Below are positions 1 through 7,819 of a stretch of DNA of 64,000 nt, one piece after another. The position numbers were made by a program, and so were the translations under genes. Positions within the stretch are counted from its first letter, which is position 1. Each line of letters begins with the position of its first letter. Source of the stretch: Paraliobacillus quinghaiensis (lineage in GTDB: Bacteria > Bacillota > Bacilli > Bacillales > Amphibacillaceae); assembly GCF_003426025.1 (NCBI RefSeq), contig NZ_QJSH01000013.1:1-64000 (forward strand), in the 5' to 3' direction. Under the pieces are notes generated by a model, which saw only the letters and a list, made by a program, of their open reading frames with translations, made no database searches and was not told the DNA's origin.

Positions 1-64
1 CAACCAAATAAAGCAATACTACTGATAAGAGAGCAATAAGAGATAAACTTATTAGCTTTTTCAT
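1..64 (-). CDS. N-terminus of a secreted or lipoprotein-like protein, cut by window start
   Basis: A minus-strand ATG at 64 sits about 9 nt after a strong GAGGAGGG ribosome binding site. The 21 visible codons read MKKLISLSLIALLSVVLLYL, a typical signal peptide or single membrane anchor. The gene runs off the left edge, so the mature protein and its function cannot be seen. Confidence 0.6.
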   Translation of the reverse strand, partial: MKKLISLSLIALLSVVLLYLV

Positions 65-199
65 CTATAATCCCTCCTCACTTATTATATTACTATTGAA
101 AACTAAAATCTTGTTCCACTAACCTGCAATTTAACGCAATAAGGTCTATATTTCTTGTTCCAGAAAAGCTCTCCGTTAGTGAAAAATCATATTTCATTA

Positions 200-385
200 T
201 TATTTTTTTCTATCATCTAACTTTCGAACAATTGTAATAACTTCAAGTATGGCTATCCAAGCAAGAATAGTTGCTCCGTGTTCACCAAGTGGCATAGAAT
301 AACTACTATTTCCTAACAAAACAAACGCTAATGCTGTGTACAGTAAAGCCTTGAATGAGTAAAGAATTTTATCTAAAGGTCTCAT
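200..385 (-). CDS. small two-helix membrane protein, unknown function
   Basis: 61 aa with two hydrophobic stretches (about residues 13-26 and 37-52) and a charged C-terminal tail ending RKLDDRKK. The start has a GGAGAT ribosome binding site just upstream. I do not recognise a family. It lies about 135 bp upstream of the cut secreted-protein gene on the same strand and may share its transcript. Confidence 0.5.
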   Translation of the reverse strand: MRPLDKILYSFKALLYTALAFVLLGNSSYSMPLGEHGATILAWIAILEVITIVRKLDDRKK

Positions 386-563
386 ATTCTATCTCCTGTC
401 ATTTTTAATCATCCTGCCTCTTTAGTTTAAGATCAACATTTCACAAACTAACAGTTCCTTATACCAAAATTTTACCATAAATGAGAGTTTTATTGTTCTT
501 ATTCTTTAGAAATATGGAAATAATTTCTCTATGACATTTAAAATATTTTGGAGGAATCAAGCT

Positions 564-1402
564 ATGCAATTAACTAAAGCTTGGGAAACATACAAAAATG
601 AAAAACGGATTGAAGGATTTTCACCTCACACATTAAATGCTTACCGACTGCAAGCGAACCTCTTAGTCCGTCACTTTCAAGATATCAACCCTCAATTCAT
701 TTCGACTCAAGGAATTAAAGAATACTTAGCTTCATCCAGCGTAGCATTAAAACCATCAAGTATTGCTCACCGCGTTCGTTTTATTCGGTCATTTTTCCGT
801 TGGTTACATGAAGAAGGACATATAACGGCTAATCCAGCTGCCAAGATTAAAGAACCAAAGGTCGGAAAACGAATCCCGAAATTCTTAACAGATAGGGAAA
901 TTGAACATTTGAGGGAAGGTTGCCATACCTCAATGGAGAAGGCTTTATTTGAATTTATGTTTTCAACGGGGTGTCGAATTGGAGAGATTGTTTCATTAGA
1001 AAGAATTGTATTAATTGGGGGAATTAATCAGCGATTGTAAGGGGGAAAGGGGATAAGGAGCGAGAAGTGTATTTTAATATCAGATGTGATATTTGGTTAA
1101 AACGTTACATTCAAGAGCGTACAGATCAAGACCGAGCTATATTTGTGACGGAGCGCATCCCTCACCGAATGAGCATTGCTCAGATGAGGTATGTCATTAA
1201 ACGAATATCGCATCGAGCTGGTATAGATAAAACCATACACCCTCACCAATTGCGCCATAGTTATGCAACTCATTTACTGAATAACGGGGCTCCTCTTGAT
1301 GTTATCCAGAGTTTACTTGGGCATGAAAAGAGTGAAACTACTCGTATTTATGCTCAGTTGAGTGGAAAATTGAGACAAGAATTTTATAGGAAATATTTTT
1401 AG
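564..1402 (+). pseudogene. frameshifted XerC/D-like tyrosine recombinase
   Basis: The start at 564 is chosen because a GGAGG lies at 550-554. The first frame (to the stop at 1038-1040) carries the SAM-like core-binding domain, 'SPHTLNAYRLQANLLV', and the first catalytic arginine in 'TGCRIGEI'. The second frame, readable from about 1035, carries 'KGDKEREV', the HxxR box 'HPHQLRHSYATH', 'LLGHEKSETTRIY' with the GH box and the nucleophile tyrosine. All catalytic residues survive, but one frameshift near 985-1036 splits them. The whole would be about 280 aa, close to the short Xer-like class. Sequencing error is possible; otherwise it is a recently inactivated recombinase. Confidence 0.85.
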
Positions 1403-1567
1403 TACTGAGTTGTAAACCAATAAGATTTGATTACAATTTAACATTTATGATTTCAAATTCAAATACTACGCTTTTTAAACTTAGAAATATAAAGTGGCAA
1501 AGAGTCTTGTCATCTACTTATACATCCTTTGTCACTTGGGGGGGGAATATGTAACAGGCGGTATATC

Positions 1568-2230
1568 TCAATGGCCGAAATCACCACCTATTAAACTCTC
1601 GTATTCACTTACCACTTTATAGAAGGTTGTTTTCTTCATACCAACGTTGTCCATAGTACGTGTAGCGGTCTGTTTACCACCTTTCCAACGTTTATACTGT
1701 TCGTTGAATAATTCTTTTTGGTTTAGTGTCAATGTGTAATATGTTAGCGTAGGATGCCCTAAACGTTTCCCTTTTCGTTTAGCAGCTGCAATCCCTTCTG
1801 CTTGTCTTTCACGTATATCCGTCCGTTCCTTCTCGGCAAAAGCAGACAACAACGTTAAAATTATATCGGATATAGCACGCTGTAGTACGTCCTCATTTTT
1901 GGTTACCCCTGCGGTTGCATGCGTGTTTAACATAGGTTCATGTACGAATTGTAAAGATATACCGTTATCTATGAAATATTTATATTCCGCCTTGATATCA
2001 TTCATGTTACGGCTCATTCTTGTAATACTATCGAATATCACTGTATCACCTTCACGAAGTACTGCTTTTAACGCCTGATACTGTGGTCTATCAGTATTCT
2101 TACCACTTAATTTATCAGTAAATATATCACGTTCATGGACACCTAAGTCTTGCATAGTATTTACTTGCCTAGCTTCATTTTGTTCCTTTGATGAAACGCG
2201 AATGTATGCAAATGTTTTTCCAGTTGTCAT
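1568..2230 (-). CDS. small serine recombinase (resolvase/invertase family)
   Basis: 220 aa. The N-terminal resolvase domain begins 'FAYIRVSSKEQNEARQ' with the nucleophile serine at about residue 13-14. It continues with 'DKLSGKNTDRPQ', 'GDTVIFDSITRMSRN' (the conserved SxxRxxRN-type box) and 'LLSAFAEKERTDIRERQAEGI', followed by a C-terminal helix-turn-helix ('MKKTTFYKVV'). The length is slightly above the usual 180-200 aa of TnpR. The sequence just upstream (2231-2390) carries five related half-sites, as expected of a res site that also controls the gene. It probably resolves cointegrates or dimers of a plasmid or transposon ancestor. The gene appears intact. Confidence 0.9.
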   Translation of the reverse strand: MTTGKTFAYIRVSSKEQNEARQVNTMQDLGVHERDIFTDKLSGKNTDRPQYQALKAVLREGDTVIFDSITRMSRNMNDIKAEYKYFIDNGISLQFVHEPMLNTHATAGVTKNEDVLQRAISDIILTLLSAFAEKERTDIRERQAEGIAAAKRKGKRLGHPTLTYYTLTLNQKELFNEQYKRWKGGKQTATRTMDNVGMKKTTFYKVVSEYESLIGGDFGH

Positions 2231-2240
2231 ATCGGTACCT

Positions 2241-2388
2241 CCGTAAGAGTTATCTTTATCTATAGTATAAACAAACGTCCGTAAAAGTTAAACAACTTTA
2301 CGGACGTTTGTATTTATAATTTGCGCACTTTTACGAACGGAAAATTGCTAAGGTTTGCTGTGTTCGTATATGTATACTTTTATGAACA
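2241..2388. repeat. res-like array of five CCGTAAAAGTT-type half-sites
   Basis: Five related 10-11-mers lie upstream of the serine recombinase. CCGTAAGAGTT (2241-2251) and CCGTAAAAGTT (2279-2289) are in one direction; AACTTTACGG (2294-2303), ACTTTTACGAACGG (2327-2340) and ACTTTTATGAAC (2377-2388) are in the other. The second and third form a near-perfect palindrome about a 4-bp centre, the geometry of a resolvase dimer site. Binding by the adjacent recombinase is inferred. Confidence 0.6.
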
Positions 2389-2528
2389 GCTTAACTTTAA
2401 TTGCCTACTTTTTGTTTAATATTAAAGCTAAAAGCACCTTATAAATGACTTATTCAAAATGTACATTTTTGCTCATCTAAGCATGTACACTTCGCCAGTT
2501 ATTATGCTTCCTATACAGGTGAATGCAT

Positions 2529-2650
2529 AATTACAACTTGACACGGAGCCTCTACGGGCATGACTATTTAGCCGAAAAGCCAGCATTATCAAGGGCTGGC
2601 TAGCCAATCAAGGCTATCATGCCCGCCACTCCATGTAAAGTTGTAATATA
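2529..2650. repeat. about 120-bp imperfect inverted repeat able to fold into one long hairpin
   Basis: The outer arms (ATTACAACTTgACACGGAG and its inverted copy ending in AAAGTTGTAAT) enclose matching CGGGCATGA / TCATGCCCG arms. These in turn enclose AGCC / GGCT and GCCAGC...GGCTGGC stems. I find no coding potential. It resembles a folded recombination substrate or a structured RNA, but the ends do not match the integron attC core (RYYYAAC/GTTRRRY). Confidence 0.55.
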
Positions 2651-2887
2651 CATAGGAAATCAAAAATGTACATCTTTAAACGAGCGTTTTTGTACATTAT
2701 TAAATTAGCATTTGTAACCTCAAACCGCAAAATATTTCAAAGTACTAAATGATAATAAAAATGTACTTATAATTCAAAATTATGGATAGACTTCATCAAA
2801 TATTAAATCATGCCGCCCATATATTAACCATTGAAATAATTAAAAATATTGACCAAAAAACTTGTTGTAACAACATTTATTTTTATT
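2651..2887. other. AT-rich gap without a gene
   Basis: No open reading frame or recognisable RNA is seen between the 2529-2650 hairpin and the IS4 target duplication. A short palindrome TGTTGTAACAACA lies near 2863. Confidence 0.5.
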
Positions 2888-2896
2888 ACTTAACAT
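2888..2896. repeat. target site duplication of the IS4-family element, left copy
   Basis: ACTTAACAT at 2888-2896 is repeated exactly at 7117-7125 on the other side of the element. This 9-bp duplication shows that the IS4-family element inserted by transposition. Confidence 0.9.
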
Positions 2897-4045
2897 CACT
2901 AGTGTTGCATTAATTTTTTCTGAGTTTTCAGTTTAATTTATTGTTCTGTTTAGAGCCAAAAAAGTAAATACCCTAATAAAGGTGGCTCCATCCATTTGAT
3001 TTTAATTTACAATTATGCTAATGCAACGACGACAAAATGCGCATTAAGGGATCGTTTTCCCTTCAATCTTTCGAAGCCAGATTCTTGCCGGTTTCCATAA
3101 GGAAACCCTAAGATAACGGCTGATCTGTAAGGTTTTTCGTTTGCTTTTCGTCTCGATTTGAGCGAGAACGTGTAGGCAAAAAACAATTAATGCAAGGAAT
3201 ACTTGATTTTGGATTGCCCACTCGCTTTGTCCATAGAACTTCTTAATGTTGAGATGCTGCTTGATCCATTTAAAAAATAATTCAATGGTCCATCGTGATT
3301 TATACATCTCTGAAATTTCTTCGGCACTTAAATCAAAACGATTCGTAATCAAATGGAGTTCATTTCCCTTTGAATCCAATACCTTAATCAGGCGAAAGTA
3401 GTTTTCAGCACGATTTTGTGTAGTACCAATTAAGACCATTTGGTCTGTCAAAACAGCCGTATTTTCGGGAAGTTTAAAGTTGTAAACTTCCCGTATAACA
3501 GCGTTTTTCCGTAGTCTTGAAAGAAAAAAGTAGCCATCATCGGTCATTCGGTCAAAACGTTCATAATCTAAGTAACCACGGTCAAACACATACATGCATT
3601 CTTTATCGTCTACCATGATTTCAAGTTGGCCACGGTCATGTTCTTTTGCTGTTGTCATAACGGCTTTTTCTGGGTAATACCTACCTTTTTCCATAAAAAC
3701 AAGACGCAGATGTAGCTTCACTCCTGCCTTTGTTTTGCGGAACTTTGCCCATTTATGATTCGTCAAATTGAGTGGCAATGTGCTTGAATCAATGATTTTT
3801 AATGGCATCACAAGTTTTGTATAGTGCGTTTTTGCATGAATTTGTCCGACTAAATCAAGAAATAGCTTTTGAAATAGATCGGGATTCATATTATTTAAAC
3901 GGCGTGAAAGCTGAGAAATACTGATCGATTCTAATTTAATTCCTTTTTGAAGCTGGTCATCGAAGAGACAATCGCTAAGTGCATGAAGACTTTCAACTTC
4001 TTGTAGCTGTGCAAAAAGCAGTAACTTTAGAAACGACTCCGTCGT

Positions 4046-4135
4046 TGATTATTGCGGATAAATTAGGCCACTTATGCGGACTTTTGAGCCAGTCATTGCG
4101 GATAAATGAGCCACCGTTTGCGGAATGGAGAGCCA
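4046..4135. repeat. left terminal repeat array of the IS21-family element
   Basis: Four spaced copies of a TGCGGA-(A/T-rich)-(G/A)GCCA motif begin near 4053, 4075, 4098 and 4119. Inverted counterparts (GTGGCTC...CCGCA) lie at 6770-6850. This is the multiple terminal repeat layout of the IS21 family, where IstA binds. Confidence 0.75.
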
Positions 4136-4146
4136 ATAACACAATT

Positions 4147-4203
4147 AATAAAGTAACCTCTTGTATAATATAGTTGCATGCAAACAAGCATGACACTATT
4201 ATA
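4147..4203 (+). promoter_or_regulatory. istA promoter region with short inverted repeat
   Basis: Just upstream of istA, TTGTATAATATAGT (from about 4163) is repeated inversely as ACTATTATACA before the AGGAGG ribosome binding site. TATAAT at about 4166 is a good -10 box. The inverted repeat may keep istA expression low, but that is inference. Confidence 0.4.
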
Positions 4204-4217
4204 CAGGAGGTTTTTTT

Positions 4218-5759
4218 ATGGTTAATTGTCGTAAGATTCTAGAACTGTATTTTGAAGGAGTCAGTCAAAGAACAATTAGTTCTAGCACTGGACATTCAAG
4301 GAATACAGTATCTGATGTCGTTCATCGCTCCAAGAAACTTGGTGTGGACAGTTTAAACGATACCATGACCAATCCATGGCTAGAGGCGTTTCTCTTTCCA
4401 GAGAAACAAGCTATTGAGAAAGGTTACTTCCCGGTTGATTGGGAAAAAGTGCATAAAGAGTTGCAAAAAAAGAATGTAACCCTAACTTTATTACATCACG
4501 AGTATGCCACAGAAGCACGTGAGGGTGGAAAGATTCCCTATGCTTATCGAACATTTGCCGAGAAATATGGCAAGTATGCGAAGAAGTATAAATTGACAAT
4601 GCCTATTCTAAGAAAACCTGGTGAAAGCATGGAAGTAGATTGGGCAGGTTCTACACTGGGAATTACTGATCGTTCAACAGGCGAAACGATTCCTGCGTAC
4701 ATTTTTATTGCAACCTTACCTTATAGCCAATTCAGCTATGTGGAAGCATTTTTAGATATGAAATCAGCTAATTGGCTTACCGCTCATATCCATGCATTAG
4801 AGTACTTCGGAGGTGTTCCTGAAACCTTGGTGCCTGATAATCTGAAAACAGGGGTTACGAAAGCAATTCGGAGTGAGCCAGTACTTAATGAAGCCTATCG
4901 TGAACTAGCAGACTATTATCGCAGTGTGATTGTTCCGAGCCGTGTTCGAAAGCCAAAGGATAAAGCAAGTGTTGAAGGAACGGTTGGATATATTTCACGG
5001 CAGATTATCGCTCCCTTAAGGAATTATCATTGTTTTCATATCGAAGATTTGAATCAACAAATATTTGAAAAGCTAGAAGAAATTAATACAATTGATTTTC
5101 AAAAACGCCCTGGTTCTCGTAAGAAGGTGTTTGAGGAAGAAGAGAAATCCTACCTTCAGCTGCTTCCTCAAACAAGGTATAAACTTACGGAATGGAAAAC
5201 ATCAAAAGTTCAACTGAACTACCACATCCAAGTTGAACGCATGTATTATTCTGTTCCGTATGATTACGTCCGTGAGTATGTCGATGTTCGACTAACAACG
5301 GATCTAATTGAAGTTTACTTTAAAGAAGCCCGAATTGCATCCCATAAACGATTAAACGGTGAGTTTAGTCAGTATTCGACGAATACTGATCATATGCCAG
5401 ATAACCATCGGTTATACCTAGAACATAATCCTGAAAACAATCGTAAATGGGCAGAGACTATTGGACCTTCTACGGTGCAATTTGTTTCTTTTATTCTGGA
5501 AAAGAATGTGGAAAAGAAAGCATTAAATATTCTTAGCACTCTCAGGAATCTATCAACGAAGTATACAAAAAAAGAACTGGAAAAGGCAACGCAAATCTTA
5601 CTTGAGATATCAACAAACCCTACAATTTCTGTGTTAAAGGGTGTGTTGGAGAGAAGCAAGAAGCGAAAACAAAAGACGGATACAAGTAATGATCAGATTA
5701 ACGCTAATAACTATGGATTTGTGCGTGGAGCTAATTACTATGGGGGGAATAAAAAATGA
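4218..5759 (+). CDS. istA: IS21-family transposase IstA
   Basis: 513 aa. An N-terminal helix-turn-helix ('GVSQRTISSSTGHSRNTVSDVV') is followed by the retroviral integrase-like DDE core: first D in 'MEVDWAGSTLG', second in 'LVPDNLKTGV', and E in 'DKASVEGTVGYISRQI'. A Mu-type C-terminal domain follows. An AGGAGG ribosome binding site precedes the ATG at 4218. It acts with IstB to move the element by cut-and-paste of a joined-end circle, as known for IS21. The frame is intact and the ends are preserved, so the element may be active. Confidence 0.95.
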   Translation: MVNCRKILELYFEGVSQRTISSSTGHSRNTVSDVVHRSKKLGVDSLNDTMTNPWLEAFLFPEKQAIEKGYFPVDWEKVHKELQKKNVTLTLLHHEYATEAREGGKIPYAYRTFAEKYGKYAKKYKLTMPILRKPGESMEVDWAGSTLGITDRSTGETIPAYIFIATLPYSQFSYVEAFLDMKSANWLTAHIHALEYFGGVPETLVPDNLKTGVTKAIRSEPVLNEAYRELADYYRSVIVPSRVRKPKDKASVEGTVGYISRQIIAPLRNYHCFHIEDLNQQIFEKLEEINTIDFQKRPGSRKKVFEEEEKSYLQLLPQTRYKLTEWKTSKVQLNYHIQVERMYYSVPYDYVREYVDVRLTTDLIEVYFKEARIASHKRLNGEFSQYSTNTDHMPDNHRLYLEHNPENNRKWAETIGPSTVQFVSFILEKNVEKKALNILSTLRNLSTKYTKKELEKATQILLEISTNPTISVLKGVLERSKKRKQKTDTSNDQINANNYGFVRGANYYGGNKK

Positions 5760-6511
5760 TGAACCAAGAAACAATGCGTAAATTAACCGAAATGAAAATG
5801 GGAGCAATGGCAGAATTATATCAGCAACAGGAGCAGAATAAAGAATATCGCAGCATGGATTTTGATGATCGCTTTAACCTCTTGGTAGATTATGAGTATG
5901 ACCGACGTAAATCAAACAAACTTGAACGATTAATAAAACAGGCAACATTTAATGAGCCCACAGCCGCTATTGAAGATATAGAATATCATCCTGATCGCAA
6001 TCTAGACAAGAAATTAATCCTAGAGTTGGCAACAGGAAACTATATTCAAAATCACCATAACATTATTTTAATGGGAGCATCAGGGAACGGGAAAACATGG
6101 ATATCTAATGCTTTTGGAGTCCATGCCTGTCGGCAATTTTACAAAGTAAAGTATATTAGATTACCAGAATTACTTGATGAATTAGCTGTAGCAAAGTATG
6201 AAGCTGATGGTAGCTTTCGAAAGATCATTCAAAAATATAAGAAGATTGACTTATTAATACTTGATGAGTGGTTACTAACTGAGCTTTCAGAAGAACATGT
6301 GATTCACGTATTGGAAATTATAGAGGCAAGGCTAAAAAGAACATCGACTATTTTTTGTTCTCAATTTTCACCAGAGGGGTGGCATTCAAAGTTAGGACAG
6401 GCACAAATAGCAGATGCGATACTTGACCGAATCGTTCACGATTCATATAAGATTCTAGTAGATGGAGAAGTTTCGATGAGAGAACGTCATGGATTGGCGG
6501 GATCAAAATGA
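5756..6511 (+). CDS. istB: IS21-family helper ATPase IstB
   Basis: 251 aa AAA+ ATPase related to DnaC. Walker A 'GASGNGKT' lies at about residue 103 and Walker B 'IDLLILDEW' near 165, followed by a sensor motif region ('TSTIFCSQFSPEGW'). Its ATG overlaps the istA stop by 4 nt (ATGA), indicating translational coupling. IstB selects target DNA and activates IstA in the family. The frame is intact. Confidence 0.95.
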   Translation: MMNQETMRKLTEMKMGAMAELYQQQEQNKEYRSMDFDDRFNLLVDYEYDRRKSNKLERLIKQATFNEPTAAIEDIEYHPDRNLDKKLILELATGNYIQNHHNIILMGASGNGKTWISNAFGVHACRQFYKVKYIRLPELLDELAVAKYEADGSFRKIIQKYKKIDLLILDEWLLTELSEEHVIHVLEIIEARLKRTSTIFCSQFSPEGWHSKLGQAQIADAILDRIVHDSYKILVDGEVSMRERHGLAGSK

Positions 6512-6711
6512 TTCCTATTGAAGTTGAAAACCGAATAGCGAAGTATTTTCTTCATAGGTATTTACCTGAGGAGATCATGATAGCGATAGTTGATAAACTA
6601 CTTCCAACTTGTGTATTTAGCATGGAGGAAGAAGATTTGAATTGTGATGAACTTGTCCTTTGGGCTATCGATATTATTGATCATCAATTAGAAGATAAAA
6701 GATTTAGATAA
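6508..6711 (+). CDS. small third gene of the IS21-family element, unknown
   Basis: 67 aa, acidic and probably helical ('MEEEDLNCDELVLWAIDIIDHQLED'). Its ATG overlaps the istB stop by 4 nt, exactly as istB overlaps istA, and it ends before the right terminal repeats. Most IS21 elements have only istA and istB. The coupling suggests a real accessory protein of this subgroup. No function is recognisable. Confidence 0.6.
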   Translation: MIPIEVENRIAKYFLHRYLPEEIMIAIVDKLLPTCVFSMEEEDLNCDELVLWAIDIIDHQLEDKRFR

Positions 6712-6714
6712 GAA

Positions 6715-6760
6715 TATCAGCCATTGGAAAAGACATTATTATTCCGATGGCTGTTTATTT
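6715..6760 (+). terminator. terminator of the IS21 operon
   Basis: AATATCAGCCATTGGAAAAG (from 6713) and its partial inverse CCGATGGCTGTTTATTTT (to about 6761) form a CAGCCAT...ATGGCTG stem followed by a T-rich stretch right after the third gene. Confidence 0.5.
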
Positions 6761-7116
6761 TAGTGCAGTGGCTCTTTCTCGCACTAAGTGGCTCTATTCT
6801 CCGCAAACGGTGGCTCAAAACTCCGCACAGCTGGCTCATTCTTTCCGCAATACTCAGTCGTTAATTTCTTCGTATAATAATCTAATTTCAATGTTTTCAC
6901 TTGTTCATCAAATAAATTAATGTTTATCGGTGAAAACCATTGTCCAAATGAAGTTTTTCGTGTAATCTTGTCCATGAGATTGGTCCTTTTTTAGTGGATT
7001 TGGACGGGTTACCACCTGACTTATTCATTATAAAGGACTTTTTCTTTGCGCGAAATAACTTTATTGAATATTACGAATCTTTTCAATAATCAAATTAAAT
7101 TAATGCAACACTAGTG

Positions 7117-7125
7117 ACTTAACAT
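7117..7125. repeat. target site duplication of the IS4-family element, right copy
   Basis: ACTTAACAT, identical to 2888-2896, directly abuts the right inverted repeat of the IS4-family element. Confidence 0.9.
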
Positions 7126-7217
7126 GAAAAAATAAGATTTTAAAACTTGTCGGTCACTTTTCGGACACTAAAACATCCGTAAAATTCATTTATTTCAAAG
7201 TAAAGAAGGTGAAAGTA

Positions 7218-7394
7218 ATGAGTAACATTGAAACCGATAAAATCATTAAAAAACTATAAGAGGATTTAGATATATACAAAAAAGTAACAGAAGACTATAA
7301 AAAACTCATGCAGGAGCAAATCAGTATATTAAACAATACTATTGAAAGATGCCTGCCAGTAATGAAATGGTACGTAAGAAATAGTGTTAATTAA
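7218..7394 (+). pseudogene. short coiled-coil-like gene with an in-frame stop
   Basis: From an ATG at 7218 with an AAGGTGAA ribosome binding site the frame reads MSNIETDKIIKKL, then TAA at 7257. It continues in the same frame as EDLDIYKKVTEDYKKLM... to a stop at 7392. The total of about 58 codons would be a small helical protein. The single stop suggests recent decay, or two tiny peptides. No family recognised. Confidence 0.4.
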
Positions 7395-7540
7395 CTTTTT
7401 ATCCTAATTTCGGGATAATGGATGATTTGAAGCTTACTTTTATATTCACAACTTGCGAAATGGAAATAATTTAGTAATAGAACATATATTATGCCTTAGA
7501 ATTATGCTACACTTAATATAAATTTTATGGAGGGATAATC

Positions 7541-7723
7541 ATGAAAGGTAATATACAAAGATCTATTATGTTTATTTTAGGAGGAGTCGTAGGGTTGGTT
7601 ATAGTTAGCACCTTGAAAGACGAAAATTATCTAACTTGGAATACAATTTTATCAGTAGTTATAATTACCATAATAGGATGGTTTAGTGGTACAAAAATTA
7701 AAAACTTATTGAAAAAAGATTAA
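7541..7723 (+). CDS. small two-helix membrane protein, possible immunity protein
   Basis: 60 aa with a good ribosome binding site (GGAGGG, 7530). Two transmembrane helices ('IMFILGGVVGLVIVSTL' and 'TILSVVIITIIGWFSG') lead to a lysine-rich tail 'KIKNLLKKD'. It lies 96 bp upstream of a secreted protein gene in the same direction. Size, topology and position resemble immunity proteins of secreted bacteriocins; this is inference from context only. Confidence 0.55.
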   Translation: MKGNIQRSIMFILGGVVGLVIVSTLKDENYLTWNTILSVVIITIIGWFSGTKIKNLLKKD

Positions 7724-7819
7724 TACCTTTTCATAAATATTACTTTTTTTAAATAAAATGTATGTTACGCTAGTAGATGTAATAAAAAATAGTTTAAATA
7801 ATGAGAGGAGAGATTCAAA

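Larger units (their letters stand above)
4046..6856 (+). mobile_element. complete IS21-family insertion sequence
   Basis: 2811 bp. It begins TGATTATTGCGGA at 4046 and ends with the inverse of TGAGTATTGCGGA at 6856, with the TG...CA termini usual for IS21. It is flanked by a 5-bp duplication GTCGT (4041-4045 and 6857-6861). Inside are istA, istB overlapping it by 4 nt, and a third small gene. Several further copies of the TGCGGA...GAGCCAC motif occupy the subterminal zones (4051-4135 and 6770-6850), as expected for multiple transposase binding sites. Confidence 0.93.
3044..6975 (-). pseudogene. IS4-family transposase gene split by IS21 insertion
   Basis: The 5' part (6975 down to 6857) encodes MDKITRKTSFGQWFSPIN... 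and the 3' part (4045 down to 3044) encodes the rest. Joined across the 5-bp duplication (acg|acg, 'LTTESFLKLL') they give one 371-codon reading frame without stops. The 3' part carries the DDE residues: D in 'IIDSST', D in 'FDRGYLDY', and the IS4 signature Y-(2)-R-(3)-E-(6)-K in 'YKSRWTIELFFKWIK'. The gene was intact before the IS21 inserted. The 281-aa frame from the internal ATG at 3889 contains all three catalytic residues but lacks the N-terminal part, so activity is unlikely. Confidence 0.9.
2897..7116 (-). mobile_element. IS4-family insertion sequence interrupted by an IS21-family element
   Basis: The terminal inverted repeats are CACTAGTGTTGCATTAATTT at 2897 and its exact inverse ending at 7116, flanked by the 9-bp duplication ACTTAACAT. 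Removing the inner IS21 element and one 5-bp duplication leaves a 1404-bp element with one transposase gene on the minus strand. That size and the target-site length fit the IS4 family. Perfect ends and duplications suggest a fairly recent insertion. Confidence 0.92.

Noticed and set aside
2529-2650. Integron attC site
   Set aside because: The ends (TTACAAC / GTTGTAA) do not fit the RYYYAAC/GTTRRRY core, and no integron integrase signature is present in the neighbouring recombinase.
3979-4196. Two short frames over the IS4/IS21 junction
   Set aside because: They cross the insertion boundary and the terminal repeats; they are chance frames.
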